From an uncultured Clostridia bacterium (lineage in GTDB: Bacteria; Bacillota; Clostridia; Christensenellales; Aristaeellaceae): a stretch of 64,000 bases of DNA. Positions 28,651-38,841 of the stretch are shown one piece after another. A model generated the notes under the pieces. It searched no databases, was not told where the DNA came from, and saw only the letters and a program-made list of their open reading frames with translations. The number at the start of each line of letters is the position of its first letter. The stretch's first letter is position 1. The position numbers and the translations under genes were made by a program. The stretch is taken from positions 1 through 64,000 of the forward strand of contig CAMVHE010000007.1 in the NCBI GenBank assembly GCA_947167215.1. The letters are read 5' to 3'.

Positions 28651-28679
28651 ATTATACAGCCCTTCCAACATGCTGTCAA
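28651..28679 (-). promoter_or_regulatory. Consensus sigma-A promoter of tRNA-Asn
   Basis: On the minus strand: exact TTGACA (28679-28674), 17-bp spacer, exact TATAAT (28656-28651). Confidence 0.95.
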
Positions 28680-28817
28680 CCCCCTTTTTAAATTTTTTTT
28701 TAAGAGGGAAAGTGGAATAAAACATTATATTGCGTGAATTTTGACAAAACAACGGGATTGTGGTAAAAAAATTTTTGATTTTTCCCCTGATGAGGGGTGC
28801 GCAAGGAGGAAGAGCGT

Positions 28818-29582
28818 ATGCTCATGAAACAGGACTTTATATTTTCATCTTTGGGAAAGCAGAGACCGCTTCATCTGTGGATCCCTGAAGGAGAGGGGCC
28901 ATTTCCGGTGATGTATTTTTTTGATGGGCACAATCTGTTTCTGAATGAGGATGCAACTTATGGAAAATCCTGGGGATTAAAGGAATACCTGCAGGGATGG
29001 AATAAAGAGATGATCATTGTGGGGATTGAGTGCGGACATGAGGGAAATGAAAGGCTGTCGGAATATCTTCCCTATGAATGCAGTCATGGGTGGCTCAGGG
29101 GTACTGCAGCCCTTGGGGAGAAGACCATGCAGGGAATAGTATACGAACTCAAACCCTATATTGACGCCCGTTTTCCAACCATGCCTTTCCGGGAATGTAC
29201 CGGCATTGCAGGCTCCAGCATGGGGGGAATCATGGCAGCCTATGCACTGGTGCACTATAATCAGATATTTTCAAAGGCTGCCTGCCTGTCTCCGGCACTT
29301 GGCGGCACCGTCCAGAAACTGTGGAAGGAAATGAATGAAAATCCTGTCAGTGCAGATACGAGGATTTATCTGTCCTGGGGGACACTGGAGGGAAAGGTCA
29401 GCGATCATCCGGAAAGGGAAGACCGTTCCAGCTGGATGTATAAGAGCTGCAAAGCAACAGCTACAAAAGTGGAAAAAGCAGGAGGGGCAGCAAGATGCTA
29501 CTGCCAGATCGGCGGACACCATTGTGAGGCGGACTGGGAGAAGCAGATTCCAATTTTCATGCCATTTTTATGGCAATCCTGA
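28818..29582 (+). CDS. Putative esterase (esterase D/Fes-like alpha/beta hydrolase)
   Basis: The 254-residue protein belongs to the PF00756 'putative esterase' type. It has PVMYFFDGHNLF near the N-terminus, the nucleophile elbow GIAGSSMGGIMAAYA (Ser near residue 135), and a C-terminal HH pair (QIGGHHCEADWEKQIP) supplying the catalytic His. No signal peptide is present. Substrates of relatives include acetylated sugars, feruloyl esters and S-formylglutathione, and cannot be decided here. ATG at 28818 follows AAGGAGGAAGAGCGT; a second Met two codons on is possible. TTGACA at 28741 may be a -35, but its -10 is weak. Confidence 0.82.
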   Translation: MLMKQDFIFSSLGKQRPLHLWIPEGEGPFPVMYFFDGHNLFLNEDATYGKSWGLKEYLQGWNKEMIIVGIECGHEGNERLSEYLPYECSHGWLRGTAALGEKTMQGIVYELKPYIDARFPTMPFRECTGIAGSSMGGIMAAYALVHYNQIFSKAACLSPALGGTVQKLWKEMNENPVSADTRIYLSWGTLEGKVSDHPEREDRSSWMYKSCKATATKVEKAGGAARCYCQIGGHHCEADWEKQIPIFMPFLWQS

Positions 29583-29596
29583 AACCTTGATTTTTC

Positions 29597-29626
29597 TTGA
29601 CGTGGATAGGGAATGCATCGTATGAT
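29597..29626 (+). promoter_or_regulatory. Possible promoter of the LytTR/GHKL/SNF2 unit
   Basis: TTGACG at 29597-29602, 18-bp spacer, TATGAT at 29621-29626, about 66 bp before the regulator start codon. Confidence 0.55.
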
Positions 29627-29692
29627 GAAGCATATTTGAAGGAATGGGAAAACACCTGAAAATGGCGGGACCGATGTATTGGGGGCGAAAAG

Positions 29693-30406
29693 ATGATCCG
29701 GATTGCAGTGGTAGAGGATGACCCGGGATATCGGGCTCAGGTTGCAGAGTTTCTGAAACAGTATGCCGATGAAACGGGAATCGGTATTGAAAAGACAGAA
29801 TATGCAGACGGCAGTGAAATCGTGAAGCAGTATGCAGAAAACATGGATATTATCCTCATGGATATTGAAATGCCGGAAATGAATGGAATGAGCGCTGCAG
29901 AGTGGATTCGTCAGCAGGACAGAAATGTAATCATCATCTTTCTGACCAATTCCCCACAGTATGCCATACGGGGATATCGGGTGGAAGCACTGGACTACAT
30001 CCTGAAGCCCATCAGCTATGTGGATTTTGCACAGCGGCTGAAAAGGGCAGTGGACAGGCTTGATAAAAGGAAAAACCATTATGTGACCGTGACAAAGGGA
30101 AAATCGGGCGTCAAACGCATCTCCGTCTCAGAGATTACCTATGTGGAAGTACGGGAGCACAGCCTTATTTATCATATGGAAAGCGGAACCCTTACAGTAA
30201 CGGGAACCATGAGGGATGTGGAGATGGAGCTTACCAGCCTGGGGTTCTACCGCTGCAATAAATGTTATCTGGTGAATCTTGCCCACGTCGAAGCGATTTC
30301 CGGGGACGATGCGCTGGTTGCGGGAGAACGCCTGCAGATCAGCAGGGGAAAGAAAAAGGGGTTTATGGACGCACTCAATAATTATTTTCATGAGGTGGAA
30401 GCGTGA
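29693..30406 (+). CDS. LytTR-family response regulator (AgrA/LytR-like)
   Basis: The 237-residue regulator has an N-terminal receiver domain (residues 1-122) with acidic pocket EDD, phosphoacceptor in ILMDIEMPE (Asp near residue 56), and KP in YILKPISY. The C-terminal LytTR DNA-binding domain (about 135-235) contains ITYVEVREHSLIYHME and GFYRCNKCYLVNLAHVE. Start ATG 29693 follows GGGGGCGAAAAG. Its last codons overlap the kinase start (GTGA), so the pair is translationally coupled. No autoinducer-peptide gene (agrD/agrB type) is seen nearby. Confidence 0.92.
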   Translation: MIRIAVVEDDPGYRAQVAEFLKQYADETGIGIEKTEYADGSEIVKQYAENMDIILMDIEMPEMNGMSAAEWIRQQDRNVIIIFLTNSPQYAIRGYRVEALDYILKPISYVDFAQRLKRAVDRLDKRKNHYVTVTKGKSGVKRISVSEITYVEVREHSLIYHMESGTLTVTGTMRDVEMELTSLGFYRCNKCYLVNLAHVEAISGDDALVAGERLQISRGKKKGFMDALNNYFHEVEA

Positions 30407-31746
30407 GAGAGCAGCTGCAGAATATTCCCTTCTACTGGACTGCACTGGCACATTTCCTGGCGTGCATGGTGATGCTCTATCCTTTGCCTGAGCGTGGGGG
30501 AAGAAAATACCGCGGGGGAATGGCAGCCTTTTTTCTGGCGGCTATGCTTGGCTATATGGCAGTGACGGAACCGCAAAACGGTATACGCTTCAATATCCTG
30601 ATGATCGGGTTTGCCGTTCTGAACGGCCTGATGATGTCTGTCCTTGGAAAGCTGAATCTGAGCATGATGCTTTACTATGGAACGCGGGCTTTTATTCTGG
30701 GAGGTTTTACCTGTTCGCTGGGCTGGCAGCTGTACATTTTTTTGGCAATCCGTTTTTCGACATTTCAGACCGGGATCGCAGAAGGTATCTTTATAGGCTT
30801 CATTTATCTTCTGGTATGCGGGACGGCGATTATTATCGAGCGACCACGCAGGGAGATTACCAGGGAGCTGTCCGTCAGTCTGCACGTTGCTGTCAGCACC
30901 TTGATTATCGGGATCCTGGTATATATTCTGAGCAGCCTGAGTTTTACTTCTCTGGATACCCCTTTCGGAGCAAGCACCTATGCAGAGGCGTTTAATATCC
31001 GTACCCTGGCCTATCTGAGCGGTGTTACGATGCTCCTTTCCATGCATATTCTCCTTTGCGGGTATTACGTGGAAAGGGAACGGGATATGCTGTCTCAGAT
31101 GCTGGACATGCAGATCAATAATGTACGTCTGTCCCAGGAATCCATAGAACTGGTGAACCGCAAATACCATGATCTGAAACACCAGATCGCGCTGCTGCGG
31201 AGCGAAGTGGGCAAAGAGCAGAAGCTGGCATTCCTTGACCAGATGGAAGCGGAAATAAAGATATATGAGAGTCAGAATAAGACCGGCAATCCCGTTCTGG
31301 ATACGATTCTGACAACCAAAGGCATGCTCTGTGGGAAAGAAGGGATAACGCTGACCTGCGTGGCAGACGGCAAAGCACTCTCCTTTCTCAGCGTGGGAGA
31401 TGTCAGTGCTTTGTTCGGCAATGCGCTGGATAATGCCATCGAGGCCGCCCGGCAGGTTCCGGAGGCGGCTAACCGAAGAATTCATCTGACTGTTTCAAGG
31501 CGTAAGGGATTTATCCTTATTCTGGTGGAAAATCCATATATCGGGAAATTGTCCATGAGGGAGAACATTCCAAGGACGACCAAAGAAGACAAAGGAAACC
31601 ATGGCTACGGGATCAAGAGCATCCTGTCCATTGTAAAGAGATATGATGGGTCCATGACAATCAGCGGAGAGGAAGGCCTTTTTGAATTACGCATATTAAT
31701 TCCGGACAGAAAAATGCCCGCGAAAGAGGAATCAGATGGGAAATAA
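30403..31746 (+). CDS. GHKL-domain sensor histidine kinase (AgrC-like)
   Basis: The 447-residue membrane kinase is the partner of the LytTR regulator. About six N-terminal hydrophobic segments (residues 5-225) are followed by a coiled-coil and the H-box RKYHDLKHQIALLRSE, then an ATPase domain of GHKL type with N-box FGNALDNAIEAARQ and G-box GNHGYGIKSILS. The start is a GTG at 30403 that overlaps the regulator stop by four bases. The SNF2 helicase gene begins inside its last codons (11-base overlap). Confidence 0.9.
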   Translation: MREQLQNIPFYWTALAHFLACMVMLYPLPERGGRKYRGGMAAFFLAAMLGYMAVTEPQNGIRFNILMIGFAVLNGLMMSVLGKLNLSMMLYYGTRAFILGGFTCSLGWQLYIFLAIRFSTFQTGIAEGIFIGFIYLLVCGTAIIIERPRREITRELSVSLHVAVSTLIIGILVYILSSLSFTSLDTPFGASTYAEAFNIRTLAYLSGVTMLLSMHILLCGYYVERERDMLSQMLDMQINNVRLSQESIELVNRKYHDLKHQIALLRSEVGKEQKLAFLDQMEAEIKIYESQNKTGNPVLDTILTTKGMLCGKEGITLTCVADGKALSFLSVGDVSALFGNALDNAIEAARQVPEAANRRIHLTVSRRKGFILILVENPYIGKLSMRENIPRTTKEDKGNHGYGIKSILSIVKRYDGSMTISGEEGLFELRILIPDRKMPAKEESDGK

Positions 31747-34700
31747 TCAGAAAACGAATCGGTCAGCACGCTGGCAATGGCAGCATGGGGTGGATACCGG
31801 CATACTTTCTGAAGGAAAAGAAATGGCAAGGTCCAGTCTTCTTCGCCATACTATTCTGCGCACTGCGGAGGATTGCCAGGTCATTGTGGACGGCAATACA
31901 GTTGTCCTGAGCGGAATCCCCGGAAATCTTTTTGAAATGAAACGTGCGGATTTCTCTTCCTGTGTCTTTTGCGGATGTAAAGTATTCCAGGAAAAGCAGA
32001 TGTGCGCGCATGCTGTGGCGGCAATGTATCTGTATGAAAAAAGGTTTGGCATCATACAGTTCGAGGATACTCCGGAAGCAAGAAGCAGCGAACAGGAGAA
32101 GCTTCGTTTACGCAGTATGCCGGTTTCTGCGGAGGGGCAGATTGGCCGCCGGATATTTTCGGAGAATATGGCCTTTTCACCGAAGCGTTTTCTGCAGAAT
32201 GTCCCGTTTACCGAATATGAGCGGATCCCCGCGGAAGAGTGGCTGAGGAAGAATACGGGTTTTGAAGTGAAACCGTTTCTTTATTACAGTGATTTCGATA
32301 GGAAAAAATACAACTCTGAGAAAGAACAGTTCCACGAACCACTTAGTGAAAATGGTGCGTCTGAAATTGTTTTGAACGTTGACAGCGAAGTAGACGGGGA
32401 ATTGGTTCATCTGCAATTTGGCACAACGCGGATGATCCGATGTGTCTGCAGCTGCAGAGGGTGGAAAAAGACTGCATACGACCTTGATTGGTATGACCTG
32501 TGCTGGCATGAATATGCGGCAACGCAGGCCACTTTGGATTATCTTCAGGAAAATGGCATCGTTTTTCCAACGAGACGGCCGGTTGCGGAACTGGTGCGAA
32601 GACTTAGAAAATGGGAAAGACACAGGACAGGAAATCTTCAGATCCGGGCTGTTCTAGTGAACACACGGGGAAATTGCAGCCTGCGCTTTGCCGTGAGAAA
32701 GAACCAGCTGGAATCCTGGGCCCCGGTAACGGACATTTCTGCAATGATGAAGGCATGGTCGTCCAAAGGGAAGTATGCCCTGAGTGAGGGTCAGAAACTG
32801 AATTTCAAGGAAGACATTCCGGACAGAACTTCCTGGTCATGGATGGATGTTCTTCACCGGATGGAAAGCCGGATGGAGGAGGAAAAGGCTGTTCCGGAGA
32901 TCCGGATTTCCCCGGCCGAACTGGATGCAGTCATGGCGCTATGCATAAAAACGGGGTGTTTTTATGATGACGGTGCCTATCGTCCGATACTATATGATGA
33001 ATTACAGCAGTCCTCCGGCATGGGAACAACCTGGCTGAAAGGGGCAGTTTTTGCCTATCGCATAGGGGAAAAAAGCTTCAACAGAATGCCTTATGCTTTG
33101 GAAAAGAAATATTTTCCGCCTGTGGAAGCCGACAGCGGTGATAAAGGTGCAGAAGCTCGCGAACAGCAGAAAATATCCTTCTTTCCTCAGATCTATTCGC
33201 TCTCCAGACTTCGGATTGTTTTCCAGATGGGAATTCCCGGAAAAACTCCCACGCGGATTCTTCATCCATATCAGCTTCTGGACGCAGTGTCCTCAGGTGG
33301 AAGTTATACGCTGGAAGACGGGACTGAAGTGGACTTCCGAAAAGTATCCCTGAATCTGAATGCCTATCGCTGGCTTGCTTTTGCCGATGCAATGCGCCAG
33401 GAAGACCTGAAGGAGGACTCGGAAGAACGTAAAATCTGCCAAAAAAGCACGAAGAACGGTCCGGATCTATTTAAGCTGAACGGAGCATTTCTGGATATTT
33501 TCTATGATCTTCTCGGGGAAGGAAATACGGTACTCTGCAAACAGGAACACCTTCAGGTAGGGGGAGAGTCTCCTCTGAAGCGTTTTGCTTTTTCACGCCT
33601 AAGGGGAATAAAGGACGGGATGCACGGCTTTTGCGTGACGGGAGAGGTGCCGAAACTTTTCCGTGGCAGTACCTTTATGTATGGCCTGACGGACAGCGCC
33701 TTTTTCCGAATGAACCATGAGGAAGGAAATGATTACCAGAAGCTCTGTGCGGATCTTCCTTATGGGGCTGTTCGGGAAGTAATAGGGGAAGAGTATGCCA
33801 CGGAGTTTATCTGTGGGGTGCTGCCAAAGATCTTCAATGATTCCTTCTTTGATATTGATCCATATCTGGCGGAGGAAAATACGACATCGGAAATGCATCC
33901 GAAAATTACCTTCCTGCTGGATGCCGATAAAAAGAAAAATTATGTATTCTGTCAGATTCGTGCAGATTATGGAAATTTTGCAATAACAATCCCGGAGCAG
34001 GATGGAAGCCTGATAAAACCGGAACGCAATCGGAAGGACGAGTACAGGGCAATCTCCGTGATTCGAGAAATGCTTCCAAATATCGACTACCGGCGCTATG
34101 CCTATTATGATGAACTGGATGCAGAAAGGCTGGGAGAACTCATCAGTCTGGGAATCCGAAGACTTGAAACCGTGGGAATGGTGGAAGCGACAAATGACTT
34201 TCGGTCTTTGAACGCATCGGATGAAAAAAGATTCCGATTCCGTATATCCGTAGGAGGAGACGGTCTGCTGGATTTCCAGTTTATAGGGGATAATATTGAC
34301 GAACATGAACTGCAGGAAATCTATAACGCCTATGCCAGGGATAAACGCTACTACAGGACGAGGTCCGGGGAACTGATCGACCTGAAAGAGCAGAGCAGGT
34401 TTGAATCTCTGTCGGATGCACTCCGGGCAATGAATGTTACCCTGGAGGAAGCCATGACAGGCAGGGCGAAGCTGCCGGTTTTCCGTATCCTTTACCTCCG
34501 GGAAATGCTCAAAAATCATGACAGCCTGGTGGATACGAGGGATGAACGTCTGCAGGAGCTTATCGACGGGTCTGAAGAGATTCTGGTGCGGCAGTATCCG
34601 GTGCCGCCGACGCTGAAAAACGTGATGCGTGATTACCAGAAGGATGGATTCCGCTGGATTTCAAGCCTCTTTGATATGGGCTTCGGCGGCATTCTGGCAG

Positions 34701-36022
34701 ATGACATGGGCCTGGGAAAGACCTTGGAGATGCTTTCTGTGCTGCTTGCAAGGAAAATAGCAGGAAAACTCGGAACTGTGCTCATTATTTCTCCTGCATC
34801 TGTGGTTCTTAACTGGTTGGACGAAATACAGAAATTTACACCGCAGCTGACCGCGGCTGCTCTGACCGGAAATCAGATTTCAAGAAGAGCACATATGAGA
34901 CAGGCGAAAGAAGGCAGGGGGCGGGATGTGTATATTGCGTCCTACAGTGTTTTGAGGAATGACTTGTTTTCTTTCAAGGATGTTCATTTTGACGTGGTGG
35001 TACTGGATGAGGCACAGAATATTAAAAATGCTGGAAGCCAGATTGCCGGTATTGTCAAAATCCTCAAGGCAGAGCACCGCTTTGCACTTACCGGTACTCC
35101 GATTGAAAATCGGCTGAGTGAGCTGTGGAGCATTTTCGATTTTCTGATGCCAGGTTTTCTTTATACCCATTCCAAGTTCTTTAAGGATTTCGAGACGCCG
35201 ATTACAATAGAAAAGGATGAAAGGACAACACAGCGGCTTCGGAAAATGGTTGGGCCTTTCGTGCTGCGGAGAAATAAGAAGGATGTGCTTACGGAGCTCC
35301 CGGAGAAGATTGAAAATGTTTTCCCGGTGGAGCTTAATGCCCGGCAGAAGAAGATCTATGACGCGTATGTTGCAAGGTATGTCGAATACATTAACGACCA
35401 TGAAAGCTTTAAGCATGAGGAGCTCAATATTCTCAGCATGCTTACCGTAATGAGGCAGATTTGCTGTGATCCTGAAATGCTGTGGGATAATTATCAGGAT
35501 GGCAGTGCAAAACGGGAGGCATGTATTGAGCTGATCCAGGAAGCGATTGAGGGAGGACATCGAATTCTTGTATTCTCTCAGTTTGTGAAAATGCTGAAAC
35601 TGCTTTCCAGAAGTCTCAGCGAGCAGGAAATTCCTCACTATGTTCTGACCGGAAGCACGGCCAAGGAAGACCGGAGGGCAATGATTCATGCCTTCAATAA
35701 CGGGAACGTCCCGGTGTTTCTTATTTCATTGAAGGCGGGCGGTACCGGCGTCAATCTGACTGGTGCGGACATGGTCATCCATTACGATCCGTGGTGGAAT
35801 CTTGCTGCACAGAATCAGGCAACGGACCGTGCTTATCGTATGGGCCAGACACGGGATGTGATGGTTTATAAAATGGTTGTCAGAAACAGTATAGAAGAAA
35901 AAATCCTGGAAATGCAGAAAGCCAAAAAGAATCTGGCGGACAGTATCATCAGCGAAACAAATGAAATGGCACTCAGCTTTACCAAAGCTGACCTGCTGGC
36001 GCTGGTGGAAAGTATGGAATAA
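31736..36022 (+). CDS. SWIM zinc-finger SNF2-family helicase
   Basis: The 1428-residue DNA-dependent ATPase has an N-terminal SWIM zinc finger CVFCGCKVFQEKQMCAHAV (about residues 72-92) and a second CxC...CxH cluster near 240-262 (CVCSCRGW, DLCWHEYA). The C-terminal third holds the SF2/SNF2 motor: DDMGLGKTLEM (motif I, about 989), DEAQ (motif II), LTGTPIENRLSELWSIFDF (motif III), and QATDRAYRMGQT (motif VI). Such proteins remodel protein-DNA complexes; the bacterial role is unclear. ATG 31736 has AGAGGA upstream and overlaps the kinase gene, so it is probably part of the same operon. A terminator follows. Confidence 0.9.
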   Translation: MGNNQKTNRSARWQWQHGVDTGILSEGKEMARSSLLRHTILRTAEDCQVIVDGNTVVLSGIPGNLFEMKRADFSSCVFCGCKVFQEKQMCAHAVAAMYLYEKRFGIIQFEDTPEARSSEQEKLRLRSMPVSAEGQIGRRIFSENMAFSPKRFLQNVPFTEYERIPAEEWLRKNTGFEVKPFLYYSDFDRKKYNSEKEQFHEPLSENGASEIVLNVDSEVDGELVHLQFGTTRMIRCVCSCRGWKKTAYDLDWYDLCWHEYAATQATLDYLQENGIVFPTRRPVAELVRRLRKWERHRTGNLQIRAVLVNTRGNCSLRFAVRKNQLESWAPVTDISAMMKAWSSKGKYALSEGQKLNFKEDIPDRTSWSWMDVLHRMESRMEEEKAVPEIRISPAELDAVMALCIKTGCFYDDGAYRPILYDELQQSSGMGTTWLKGAVFAYRIGEKSFNRMPYALEKKYFPPVEADSGDKGAEAREQQKISFFPQIYSLSRLRIVFQMGIPGKTPTRILHPYQLLDAVSSGGSYTLEDGTEVDFRKVSLNLNAYRWLAFADAMRQEDLKEDSEERKICQKSTKNGPDLFKLNGAFLDIFYDLLGEGNTVLCKQEHLQVGGESPLKRFAFSRLRGIKDGMHGFCVTGEVPKLFRGSTFMYGLTDSAFFRMNHEEGNDYQKLCADLPYGAVREVIGEEYATEFICGVLPKIFNDSFFDIDPYLAEENTTSEMHPKITFLLDADKKKNYVFCQIRADYGNFAITIPEQDGSLIKPERNRKDEYRAISVIREMLPNIDYRRYAYYDELDAERLGELISLGIRRLETVGMVEATNDFRSLNASDEKRFRFRISVGGDGLLDFQFIGDNIDEHELQEIYNAYARDKRYYRTRSGELIDLKEQSRFESLSDALRAMNVTLEEAMTGRAKLPVFRILYLREMLKNHDSLVDTRDERLQELIDGSEEILVRQYPVPPTLKNVMRDYQKDGFRWISSLFDMGFGGILADDMGLGKTLEMLSVLLARKIAGKLGTVLIISPASVVLNWLDEIQKFTPQLTAAALTGNQISRRAHMRQAKEGRGRDVYIASYSVLRNDLFSFKDVHFDVVVLDEAQNIKNAGSQIAGIVKILKAEHRFALTGTPIENRLSELWSIFDFLMPGFLYTHSKFFKDFETPITIEKDERTTQRLRKMVGPFVLRRNKKDVLTELPEKIENVFPVELNARQKKIYDAYVARYVEYINDHESFKHEELNILSMLTVMRQICCDPEMLWDNYQDGSAKREACIELIQEAIEGGHRILVFSQFVKMLKLLSRSLSEQEIPHYVLTGSTAKEDRRAMIHAFNNGNVPVFLISLKAGGTGVNLTGADMVIHYDPWWNLAAQNQATDRAYRMGQTRDVMVYKMVVRNSIEEKILEMQKAKKNLADSIISETNEMALSFTKADLLALVESME

Positions 36023-36055
36023 AAGAATGTGCCGTGTTTCGGCACATTCTTTGTA
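36022..36055 (+). terminator. Intrinsic terminator after the SNF2 gene
   Basis: Perfect 12-bp stem (36022-36033 with 36041-36052), loop GTGTTTC, followed by GTAATTT. The stem's T-rich end serves as part of the tract. Confidence 0.8.
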
Positions 36056-36146
36056 ATTTATATACATAAAATAACAAAATGAATTAAGAAAAAGGAATAA
36101 TATCGTGCTGATTATGTATCAAAAACGACAGTTTATGAGCGGATTA

Positions 36147-36175
36147 TTGCATTGAGACGGAGAAATTTGTAAAAT
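36147..36175 (+). promoter_or_regulatory. Promoter of the glycoside-utilisation genes
   Basis: TTGCAT at 36147-36152, 17-bp spacer, TAAAAT at 36170-36175. A short GGTGC-TTTG-GCACC hairpin lies in the leader at about 36195-36208. Confidence 0.7.
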
Positions 36176-36228
36176 ACATGTAACATATTTATGGGGTGCT
36201 TTGGCACCAGGGCAAGGGAGGACTATAG

Positions 36229-38781
36229 ATGCTGAAAATTCCAAGATTTACCGTGGAAAACAGAACTGGATATACGGTGACGGACGAAGTGAAGCCGCGT
36301 TTTTCCTTTTCTCTTGAAAGCGACCGGCAGAATGTGATGCTCAAGAAAGCAGTACTTACCGTCGGAGACTGGAAAAAGGAGACGACGGACCAGATTGCTG
36401 TACGCTATGACGGACCGGAGCTGAAACCATATACACAATATGAGGCCAAATTACTTGCGGAGGACGATGCGGGAGAAACTGCAGAGGCAACCGTATGTTT
36501 TGAAACAGGCAAGCTGGGTGATGCCTGGCAGGGTAAATGGATCAGTGACCCTTCCTATCGTTTTACAGAGAAAAAAGTATCACCGATTCCCATGGTTTTC
36601 AGGAAAAAGCTGGATACGGCGAAAAAAGTACAGAAGGCTGTTATCTATGCGACAGCACTTGGCATCTATAATCTCTATCTGAACGGGGAACGCATAGGGA
36701 ATCGTTATTTTGCACCTGGCTTTACTTCCTATAAGACCTGGCTGCAGTATCAGACCTATGACGTGACGGATCTGCTGACCGGCAAGGATACCCTGACGGC
36801 TGTGGTTGCCGGCGGATGGGCAGTAGGTTCTTTCGTTTTTACACGCATCAACAGGCATGATGGAGACCGTCAGGCACTCCTTCTGGAGATGCGGCTGACA
36901 TATGAAGACGGCAGCACGCAGGTCATCGGCACCGATGAAACCTGGGATGTCTGTGAAGATGGCCCTTTCCGTATGGCAGACATCTATGATGGTGAAACCT
37001 ATGATGCTACTGTGCAAGAGGATAAAATCCCCTACAGGAAAGCAGCTCCCGAGACTCTGAGAATTTCTCCGAAGATTGTGGCAGATTACAGTGCTCCGGT
37101 GATTCCACATGAGCAGCTTACTCCGGTTTCCTGCAAAAAGGTCGGGAAACAGCTGATCTACGACTTTGGTCAGAATATGGCAGGCGTAGTCCATCTTTCC
37201 CTGAATGGAAAGGCAGGGCAGGTTGTAACTGTCCGCCATGCAGAAATTCTGAAGAAGGACGGTACGCTTTTCACGGACTTCCTGCGCACCGCGAAAGCAA
37301 CCATTACCTATACCTGTAAAGACGGGAAACAGGATTATATTCCCACACTGACGTACATGGGTTTCCGTTATATTTCAGTGGAAGGAATTGATGAAAAGGA
37401 TGTCAGACCGGTTGCGGTGGCGCTTTATTCGGATCTGCCCAGGATGGGCGAATTTGAAAGCTCCAGCGCCTTGCTGAACCAGCTGCAGCACAATATTATC
37501 TGGGGATCCAAGTCGAACCTTGTGGATATTCCCACGGATTGCCCGCAGCGGGACGAGCGTATGGGATGGACGGGAGACATTGCTGTATTCAGCCCGACGG
37601 CCTGCTTTAACTTTGATATGAGCAGATTCCTGGAAAAATGGCTTATGGACCTCAAGGCAGAGCAGTATCCCGGAGGAGGAATTCCCAATACTATTCCGGC
37701 ACAGGGATTTGGATTCCCTGCAACCATGCCCCCGATGGCAGTAGACTGGTGGGACGACGCGTGTGTTCTTGTGCCATGGGCAGAGTATGAAGCAAGAGGC
37801 GATAAGGAACTGCTCGAAAAAATGTACCCCACCATGACAAAATACATCAAGGCGTGCAGGTTCTGGGCGGGACTTCTGAGCTTCGGCAAGAACCGTTATA
37901 TCTGGAACACCCCGGCAGTGCTGCACTTTGGCGACTGGGTTGCCCCGGATGTTCCCCAGATGTCCCAGTGGCAGAGTAGAGCAAAGTGGACTGCGACAGC
38001 GTCTCTCTGCAACACCAGCAGAATTGTTTCGAAAATCGCGGAAATCCTGGGAAAACCGGAGGACGCGGAGAAATATAAGAAACTGAGCGATAAGGTTGCG
38101 GATGCGTATTGTTCCCTACTGACTGACGGAAAAGGCAAACTGCTGCAAGAATTCCAGACCGCGTATGTGCTGCCGCTGCATATCGGCATGTTCCCGAATG
38201 CAGAGATTCAGCAGAAAGCCGCAGACAATCTGGTGGCACTGGTTCAGCGCAATGAGTACAAGATCGGCACCGGCTTCCCCGGAACGCCATATATCCTCTT
38301 TGTTCTGGCAGACAATGGGCATCCGGATGTGGCGTACCGCATGCTGATGAATGAAAAGTGTCCGTCCTGGCTCTATGAGGTCAAGGCCGGAGCTACCACG
38401 ATCTGGGAACGCTGGGATGGTCTTGACGAGAATGGCGAGTGTCCCATCGGAGATGACGGCACGGATTCCATGATTTCATACAACCATTATGCTTCAGGAG
38501 CGGTCGGAGCATTCCTTTATCGCAGAGTGGCAGGCCTTGAACCTGTGGAACCCGGTTATCATACATTCCGGGCGGCTCCGCTGGTTGGCGGCGGCCTGAC
38601 CCATGCAGGGGCCAGCGTGGAGACGCCATATGGCAGGGCGGAAAGCAGCTGGAAACTGGAAGGAAGCAGCTTTACCCTGCAGGTCACTGTGCCTGTCAGC
38701 TGCAGGTGCCAGGTGGAAATGCCGGACGGCAAGAAGTGTGAGATCGGCAGTGGGCGTTATACTTTTACCTGCAGTCTGTAA
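36229..38781 (+). CDS. Alpha-L-rhamnosidase, glycoside hydrolase family 78
   Basis: Releases L-rhamnose from plant glycosides or polysaccharides. The 850-residue protein has N-terminal beta-sandwich domains (LNGERIGNRYFAPGFTSY, the Bac_rhamnosid_N part), then an (alpha/alpha)6 catalytic barrel with the family motif DCPQRDERMGWTGD (about residues 435-449, containing the proposed general acid Glu), and TIWERWDG and SMISYNHYASGAVG further on, then a C-terminal beta domain. No signal peptide is present, so the enzyme works in the cytoplasm on imported oligosaccharides. ATG 36229 follows AAGGGAGGACTATAG. The sugar symporter follows 60 bp downstream. Confidence 0.95.
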   Translation: MLKIPRFTVENRTGYTVTDEVKPRFSFSLESDRQNVMLKKAVLTVGDWKKETTDQIAVRYDGPELKPYTQYEAKLLAEDDAGETAEATVCFETGKLGDAWQGKWISDPSYRFTEKKVSPIPMVFRKKLDTAKKVQKAVIYATALGIYNLYLNGERIGNRYFAPGFTSYKTWLQYQTYDVTDLLTGKDTLTAVVAGGWAVGSFVFTRINRHDGDRQALLLEMRLTYEDGSTQVIGTDETWDVCEDGPFRMADIYDGETYDATVQEDKIPYRKAAPETLRISPKIVADYSAPVIPHEQLTPVSCKKVGKQLIYDFGQNMAGVVHLSLNGKAGQVVTVRHAEILKKDGTLFTDFLRTAKATITYTCKDGKQDYIPTLTYMGFRYISVEGIDEKDVRPVAVALYSDLPRMGEFESSSALLNQLQHNIIWGSKSNLVDIPTDCPQRDERMGWTGDIAVFSPTACFNFDMSRFLEKWLMDLKAEQYPGGGIPNTIPAQGFGFPATMPPMAVDWWDDACVLVPWAEYEARGDKELLEKMYPTMTKYIKACRFWAGLLSFGKNRYIWNTPAVLHFGDWVAPDVPQMSQWQSRAKWTATASLCNTSRIVSKIAEILGKPEDAEKYKKLSDKVADAYCSLLTDGKGKLLQEFQTAYVLPLHIGMFPNAEIQQKAADNLVALVQRNEYKIGTGFPGTPYILFVLADNGHPDVAYRMLMNEKCPSWLYEVKAGATTIWERWDGLDENGECPIGDDGTDSMISYNHYASGAVGAFLYRRVAGLEPVEPGYHTFRAAPLVGGGLTHAGASVETPYGRAESSWKLEGSSFTLQVTVPVSCRCQVEMPDGKKCEIGSGRYTFTCSL

Positions 38782-38841
38782 ACAGATGACAGCGGAGTCC
38801 GCTCCGTGTGATCATACAGGATTCCAACAAGGAGGCAAATT

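Noticed and set aside
29583..29692. Search for a small autoinducer-peptide gene before the LytTR regulator
   Set aside because: No short frame with a ribosome site and an AgrD-like or double-glycine peptide could be found in the 110-bp gap.
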